A stretch of DNA of 17,640 bases, taken from JBKDZR01 sp047971485 (GTDB lineage: Bacteria; Pseudomonadota; Alphaproteobacteria; Rhodobacterales; Rhodobacteraceae). Under the pieces are notes generated by a model. It searched no databases and was not told where the DNA came from. It was given only the letters and a program-made list of their open reading frames with translations. Shown in pieces: positions 14,443-17,640 of this stretch. The DNA is taken from NCBI GenBank assembly GCA_047971485.1, contig JBKDZR010000127.1, forward strand, positions 1-17,640. The letters are read 5' to 3'. The position numbers and the translations under genes are program-made. Numbering within the stretch: the stretch's first letter is position 1; every line of letters begins with the position of its first letter.

Positions 14443-16134
14443 ATGGCACACGATGGACAACGCGCGCCTGTCTCCGCCGAGGGTTCTGTCGTTCTGGCGG
14501 ACCTGCTGACGCTGACCGGCAAGACGACCGCCCCCCTGGATGACTTTCTGAACCGCGCCACCGGAAAACTGCGCGCCCGTGTCACCGAGGCGGGCAAGGT
14601 ATCCGCCACGTTGATTGAGGCCGATCAGCATGCCGCGCATGGCCTGGCCTGGCTGGCCACCTATGTGCAGGCCCTGGCCCAGATGCAGGCCTGGGCCGAA
14701 CGCCTGACAGCTGAGGATCGCTTTGGCGAAATGGAACAGCTGATCCACCAGATCGCATTCGGCGAATATCTGGGCCAGATCCGTGGCGGCATTCCGATGA
14801 ACCAGGGCGAATTCTTCCGCCCCGGCGATCTGGGGCTGGAAGCCGGCGACATGGCCTGCCTTGCGACACCCGAAATCGACCTGCTGGCCCGACACGGCAA
14901 CAGCCAAACGGCTCGCACCCGGCTGATTCAGATGGTCCGCGACCACGGCCCCAAGCTGACCGTGGGCATCACCGGCCTTGATGACGAACTGGAGATGATC
15001 CGCGAACAGTTCCGGCGCTTTTCCCTGGAACGGGTGCTGCCCTTCGCCCATGAGTGGCATCTCAAGGATGATCTGATCCCGCGCAGCGTCATCGACGAAC
15101 TGGCCGGAATGGGTGTGTTCGGCCTGACCATCCCCGAGGAATTCGGCGGCTTCGGCCTGTCCAAGGCCTCGATGTGTGTCGTGTCCGAGGAATTGTCGCG
15201 CGGCTATATCGGCGTTGGATCCCTGGGCACCCGGTCCGAGATCGCCGCAGAACTGATCCTCTGCGGCGGCACCGAGGCGCAAAAGGCCGACTGGCTGCCG
15301 CGCATCGCCAGCGGCGAGATCCTGCCCACCGCCGTCTTCACCGAACCCAACACCGGCTCGGATCTGGGCGCCTTGCGCACCCGGGCCGTCCGGGATGGTG
15401 ACGACTGGCGCATCACCGGCAACAAGACCTGGATCACCCACGCCGCCCGCGCCGATGTGATGACCCTTCTGGCCCGAACCGAAGCCGGCAGCACCGATCA
15501 TCGCGGCCTGTCCATGTTCTTGGCCGAGAAGACCGCCGGCACCGAGGACACCCCCTTCCCGACCGAAGGCATGACCGGGGGCGAGATCGAGGTGCTGGGC
15601 TATCGCGGCATGAAGGAATACGAACTGGCCTTCGATGACTTTCACGTCAAGGGCGAGAACCTGCTGGGCGGCGAACCCGGCAAGGGCTTCAAGCAGCTGA
15701 TGGAAACCTTCGAAAGCGCGCGCATCCAGACGGCGGCCCGGGCCATCGGTGTGGCCCAATCCGCCTTTGACATCGCGCTGCAATATGCCACGGAACGGCG
15801 CCAGTTCGGCAAGCAACTGGTCGAATTTCCCCGTGTGTCCGGCAAGCTGGCAATGATGGTCGTCGAAATCATGATCGCCCGGCAACTCAGCTACTATTCC
15901 GCCCGTGAAAAGGACGAAGGCCGGCGCTGCGATCTGGAGGCCGGCATGGCCAAGCTGCTGGGCGCACGTGTCGCCTGGGCCGCTGCGGATAACGGCGTGC
16001 AGATCCATGGCGGCAACGGCTTTGCCCTGGAATACCAGATCAGCCGGGTTCTCTGCGATGCCCGGATCCTGAACATCTTTGAAGGCGCGGCCGAGATCCA
16101 GGCCCAGGTCATCGCCCGCCGCCTGCTGGCCTAA
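14443..16134 (+). CDS. mcd: (2S)-Methylsuccinyl-CoA dehydrogenase
   Basis: A 563-residue acyl-CoA dehydrogenase. Oxidises (2S)-methylsuccinyl-CoA to mesaconyl-CoA in the ethylmalonyl-CoA pathway of acetyl-CoA assimilation, with ETF as likely acceptor. The key sign is the N-terminal extension of ~170 residues before the ordinary fold, typical of Mcd; common acyl-CoA dehydrogenases are ~380-400 residues. The core begins near EMIREQFRRFSLERVLPFAH, with FAD/substrate blocks TEPNTGSDLGALRTRAV, GNKTWITHAARAD and ERRQFGKQLVEFPRV, then VQIHGGNGFALEYQISR and ILNIFEGAAEIQ (Glu547 in the position of the catalytic base of many family members). GAGAGGA lies 8 bases before the ATG. It is monocistronic here: a terminator stands upstream and a convergent gene downstream. 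The name Mcd rests on the length and motifs; a different long acyl-CoA dehydrogenase is possible but less likely. Confidence 0.88.
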   Translation: MAHDGQRAPVSAEGSVVLADLLTLTGKTTAPLDDFLNRATGKLRARVTEAGKVSATLIEADQHAAHGLAWLATYVQALAQMQAWAERLTAEDRFGEMEQLIHQIAFGEYLGQIRGGIPMNQGEFFRPGDLGLEAGDMACLATPEIDLLARHGNSQTARTRLIQMVRDHGPKLTVGITGLDDELEMIREQFRRFSLERVLPFAHEWHLKDDLIPRSVIDELAGMGVFGLTIPEEFGGFGLSKASMCVVSEELSRGYIGVGSLGTRSEIAAELILCGGTEAQKADWLPRIASGEILPTAVFTEPNTGSDLGALRTRAVRDGDDWRITGNKTWITHAARADVMTLLARTEAGSTDHRGLSMFLAEKTAGTEDTPFPTEGMTGGEIEVLGYRGMKEYELAFDDFHVKGENLLGGEPGKGFKQLMETFESARIQTAARAIGVAQSAFDIALQYATERRQFGKQLVEFPRVSGKLAMMVVEIMIARQLSYYSAREKDEGRRCDLEAGMAKLLGARVAWAAADNGVQIHGGNGFALEYQISRVLCDARILNIFEGAAEIQAQVIARRLLA

Positions 16135-16163
16135 TCCCCTGGCATTCCACCGGGCAGGTCGGC

Positions 16164-16463
16164 TCAGACGGCCGTGAAGGTTTCCAGTTCCGGCGGACCA
16201 ACATAGATGTCGCGATGGCCCCCGGCCCCGGCATGCGCCTTGCGAAAGGCTTCGGATTTGGTCCAGGCCACAAAGGCCGCGCGGCTTTCCCAGGTCGCGT
16301 GGCTGGCATAGAGTGTATAGTCGTCAAACGTCGCCCCACGCATCAATTCAAACGCCTTGAAACCGGGCACCGTGTGCAGATGGCTGTCACGGTTTTTCCA
16401 GATGTCTTCGAACGCCTCTTCGCGGCCGCGTTTCACCTTGAACCGGTTCATGGTCAGGAACAT
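16164..16463 (-). CDS. IsdG-like haem-degrading monooxygenase (ABM fold)
   Basis: A 99-residue protein of the antibiotic biosynthesis monooxygenase (dimeric ferredoxin-like) superfamily. It carries Asn6, Trp67 and His77, which match the Asn/Trp/His triad of the staphylococcal haem oxygenases IsdG and IsdI in both identity and spacing. VPGFKAFELMRG and the YASHATWESRAAFVAWTKSEAF segment are family-typical. This supports haem degradation for iron release; alphaproteobacterial relatives such as HmuQ/HmuD and BhuO do this. No haem transport genes are nearby, and I see no Irr or RirA box upstream. ATG 16463 was chosen because AGGAGAGG lies upstream; the frame extends to ATG 16499 with 12 extra polar residues. 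It is convergent with mcd and divergent from pth. Confidence 0.85.
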   Translation of the reverse strand: MFLTMNRFKVKRGREEAFEDIWKNRDSHLHTVPGFKAFELMRGATFDDYTLYASHATWESRAAFVAWTKSEAFRKAHAGAGGHRDIYVGPPELETFTAV

Positions 16464-16539
16464 CGTCACCCTCTCCTCTGGTCTTCGTGCCCAATTCACG
16501 GCATCAAGAGAGCAAGGTCAACAACGTCGGAGAACGCGC

Positions 16540-17229
16540 ATGCTGCTCTTTGCGGGGCTGGGCAATCCGGGTGCGAAATACGCGAAAAACCGGCACAATG
16601 TCGGCTTCATGGCGCTGGATCGGATCGCCGAGGATCATGGCTTTGGCCCATGGCGACAGAAGTTCCAGGGCCTGATCAGCGAAGGGCGGCTGGGCACTGT
16701 GAAGGTGTTGCTGCTCAAGCCCCAGACGTTCATGAACCTGTCGGGCCAATCCGTGGGCGAAGCCGCCCGTTTTCACAAGATCCCGGTCGAGGATCTGTGC
16801 GTCTTTCACGATGAGCTGGATCTGGCGCCGGGCAAATGCCGGGTCAAAACCGGGGGCGGGCATGCCGGGCATAACGGGCTGCGGTCGATCCACGCCCATC
16901 TGGGCGAGGCCTACCGGCGGGTGCGTATCGGGATCGGCCATCCCGGGCACAAGGATCGGGTCTCGGGCTATGTGCTGTCGGATTTCGCCCAGGCTGACGG
17001 CGCCTGGCTGGAGGATCTTCTGCGCGGCCTCTCGGATGGGGCACCAGCGCTGGCGGCCGGCGATAACGGCAAGTTCATGACTGCCGTGGGCCTGCGCACC
17101 GCACCCCCGCGATCATCGACAGGCAATGGCAAGCGCCCGACGGCCCCGGTCACCCCGCCAAAGGCCTCGTCATCGCCTCCCGAGGACACCCGCAGCCCAC
17201 TTCAGAAACTGGCTGACAAGTTCCGCTGA
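16540..17229 (+). CDS. pth: Peptidyl-tRNA hydrolase
   Basis: Releases tRNA from peptidyl-tRNA dropped by stalled ribosomes; essential in most bacteria. The 229-residue product has LGNPG with Asn9, catalytic His19 in NRHNVGFM, Asn66 in FMNLSG, Asp91 in FHDELDL and Asn112 in GGGHAGHNGLRS, matching E. coli Asn10, His20, Asn68, Asp93 and Asn114. The catalytic core ends near residue 185; the last ~40 residues are a Pro/Ser/Thr-rich tail ending in PLQKLADKFR, longer than in E. coli (194 residues). GGAG at 16529-16532 sets the ATG at 16540; the frame is open further upstream but without family-like residues. In many alphaproteobacteria rplY precedes pth; here a divergent monooxygenase gene does. Confidence 0.96.
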   Translation: MLLFAGLGNPGAKYAKNRHNVGFMALDRIAEDHGFGPWRQKFQGLISEGRLGTVKVLLLKPQTFMNLSGQSVGEAARFHKIPVEDLCVFHDELDLAPGKCRVKTGGGHAGHNGLRSIHAHLGEAYRRVRIGIGHPGHKDRVSGYVLSDFAQADGAWLEDLLRGLSDGAPALAAGDNGKFMTAVGLRTAPPRSSTGNGKRPTAPVTPPKASSSPPEDTRSPLQKLADKFR

Positions 17230-17245
17230 CCAAGGACAAGGACAG

Positions 17246-17629
17246 ATGCAAAAAGCCCCTTCCCTGAATGTGCGCGGTGCGCCACTGGCACCCTGTTCAA
17301 CCGATCCGCTGACCGGCTTCTTTCGCGATGGCTGTTGCAATACTGGACCACAGGATGCCGGCAGCCACACGGTCTGTGTGATCGTGACAGAGGAATTCCT
17401 GGCCTATTCGAAATATCTGGGCAACGATCTGAGCACGCCGCGCCCCGAATTTCGCTTTCCTGGTCTGAACCCAGGGGACAGCTGGTGCCTCTGTGCCAGC
17501 CGCTTCCTGCAGGCCTGCAACGAAGGCGTGCCCCCCCGGGTACGACTGGCCGCAACCCATGAACACGCGCTGGATGTGGTGCCGCTGGAGCTGTTGGAGC
17601 GTTTTGCGGTGGATGCGCAAGACGGATAA
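17246..17629 (+). CDS. DUF2237 family protein
   Basis: A 127-residue conserved protein of unknown function. It shows the DUF2237 blocks: NVRGAPLAPCS, TGFFRDGCCNTGPQDAGSHTVC, GNDLSTPRPEFRFPGLNPGD, WCLCASRF and ATHEHALDVV. Seven cysteines occur at 17, 30, 31, 44, 81, 83 and 91; those in GCC, HTVC and WCLC belong to the conserved family pattern and could bind a metal or form a redox site, but nothing here proves it. No signal peptide, so cytoplasmic. AAGGACAG precedes the ATG, and the gene starts 16 bp after the pth stop, so the two are probably cotranscribed. The rest of the window (17630-17640) holds nothing recognisable. Confidence 0.92.
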   Translation: MQKAPSLNVRGAPLAPCSTDPLTGFFRDGCCNTGPQDAGSHTVCVIVTEEFLAYSKYLGNDLSTPRPEFRFPGLNPGDSWCLCASRFLQACNEGVPPRVRLAATHEHALDVVPLELLERFAVDAQDG

Positions 17630-17640
17630 CCTTGGGGAAT

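Noticed and set aside
14410..16008. Open frame of 532 codons on the minus strand
   Set aside because: Antisense to mcd, which has clear acyl-CoA dehydrogenase motifs on the other strand.

Overview
This is a GC-rich (mid-60s % by eye), gene-dense chromosomal segment of an alphaproteobacterium, most likely in the Rhodobacteraceae/Roseobacteraceae. Evidence for that placement: a short HPr kinase in one operon with rapZ, an EIIA-Man-like protein and HPr; a ChvI-type regulator beside an ATP-type pckA; a methylsuccinyl-CoA dehydrogenase of the ethylmalonyl-CoA pathway; and a small HIG1-type membrane protein next to a PduO-type adenosyltransferase and etfBA. I see no tRNA, rRNA, insertion sequence, phage gene or CRISPR array. 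No stretch over 300 bases lacks a gene.

Layout. 1-4063, minus strand: parC (topoisomerase IV subunit A), a small lipoprotein, then tuf (EF-Tu), which is cut by the left edge. 4215-8519, plus strand: an SH3-domain membrane-anchored protein with a TTG start, a short-chain dehydrogenase, a HIG1-domain protein, a cobalamin adenosyltransferase, and etfB-etfA. 8553-12337, minus strand: a tightly packed operon read as chvI-like regulator, hprK, rapZ, EIIA, HPr, acyltransferase. 12625-14223, plus strand: pckA, divergent from that operon, with a 13-bp-stem terminator. 14443-16134, plus strand: mcd. 16164-16463, minus strand: an IsdG-like haem monooxygenase. 16540-17629, plus strand: pth and a DUF2237 protein.

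How the genes fit together. Several products bear on growth on acetate and other C2/C3 substrates. Mcd oxidises methylsuccinyl-CoA in the ethylmalonyl-CoA pathway. ETF accepts electrons from dehydrogenases of this class. The adenosyltransferase makes the B12 cofactor used by ethylmalonyl-CoA and methylmalonyl-CoA mutases. PckA starts gluconeogenesis. The HPr/HprK/EIIA set has no EIIB or EIIC here and looks like a regulatory rather than a transporting PTS.

The most unusual observation is in that operon. The ChvI-like regulator keeps a ChvI-type DNA-binding domain, but its receiver domain lacks the phospho-accepting aspartate and the other conserved receiver residues. The partner kinase gene chvG, usually found between chvI and hprK, is absent: only three bases separate the chvI-like stop from the first possible hprK start. 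Two TTGCGC-containing repeats 20 bp apart lie between this regulator and pckA. The rest of the window is mostly conserved housekeeping and central metabolism.
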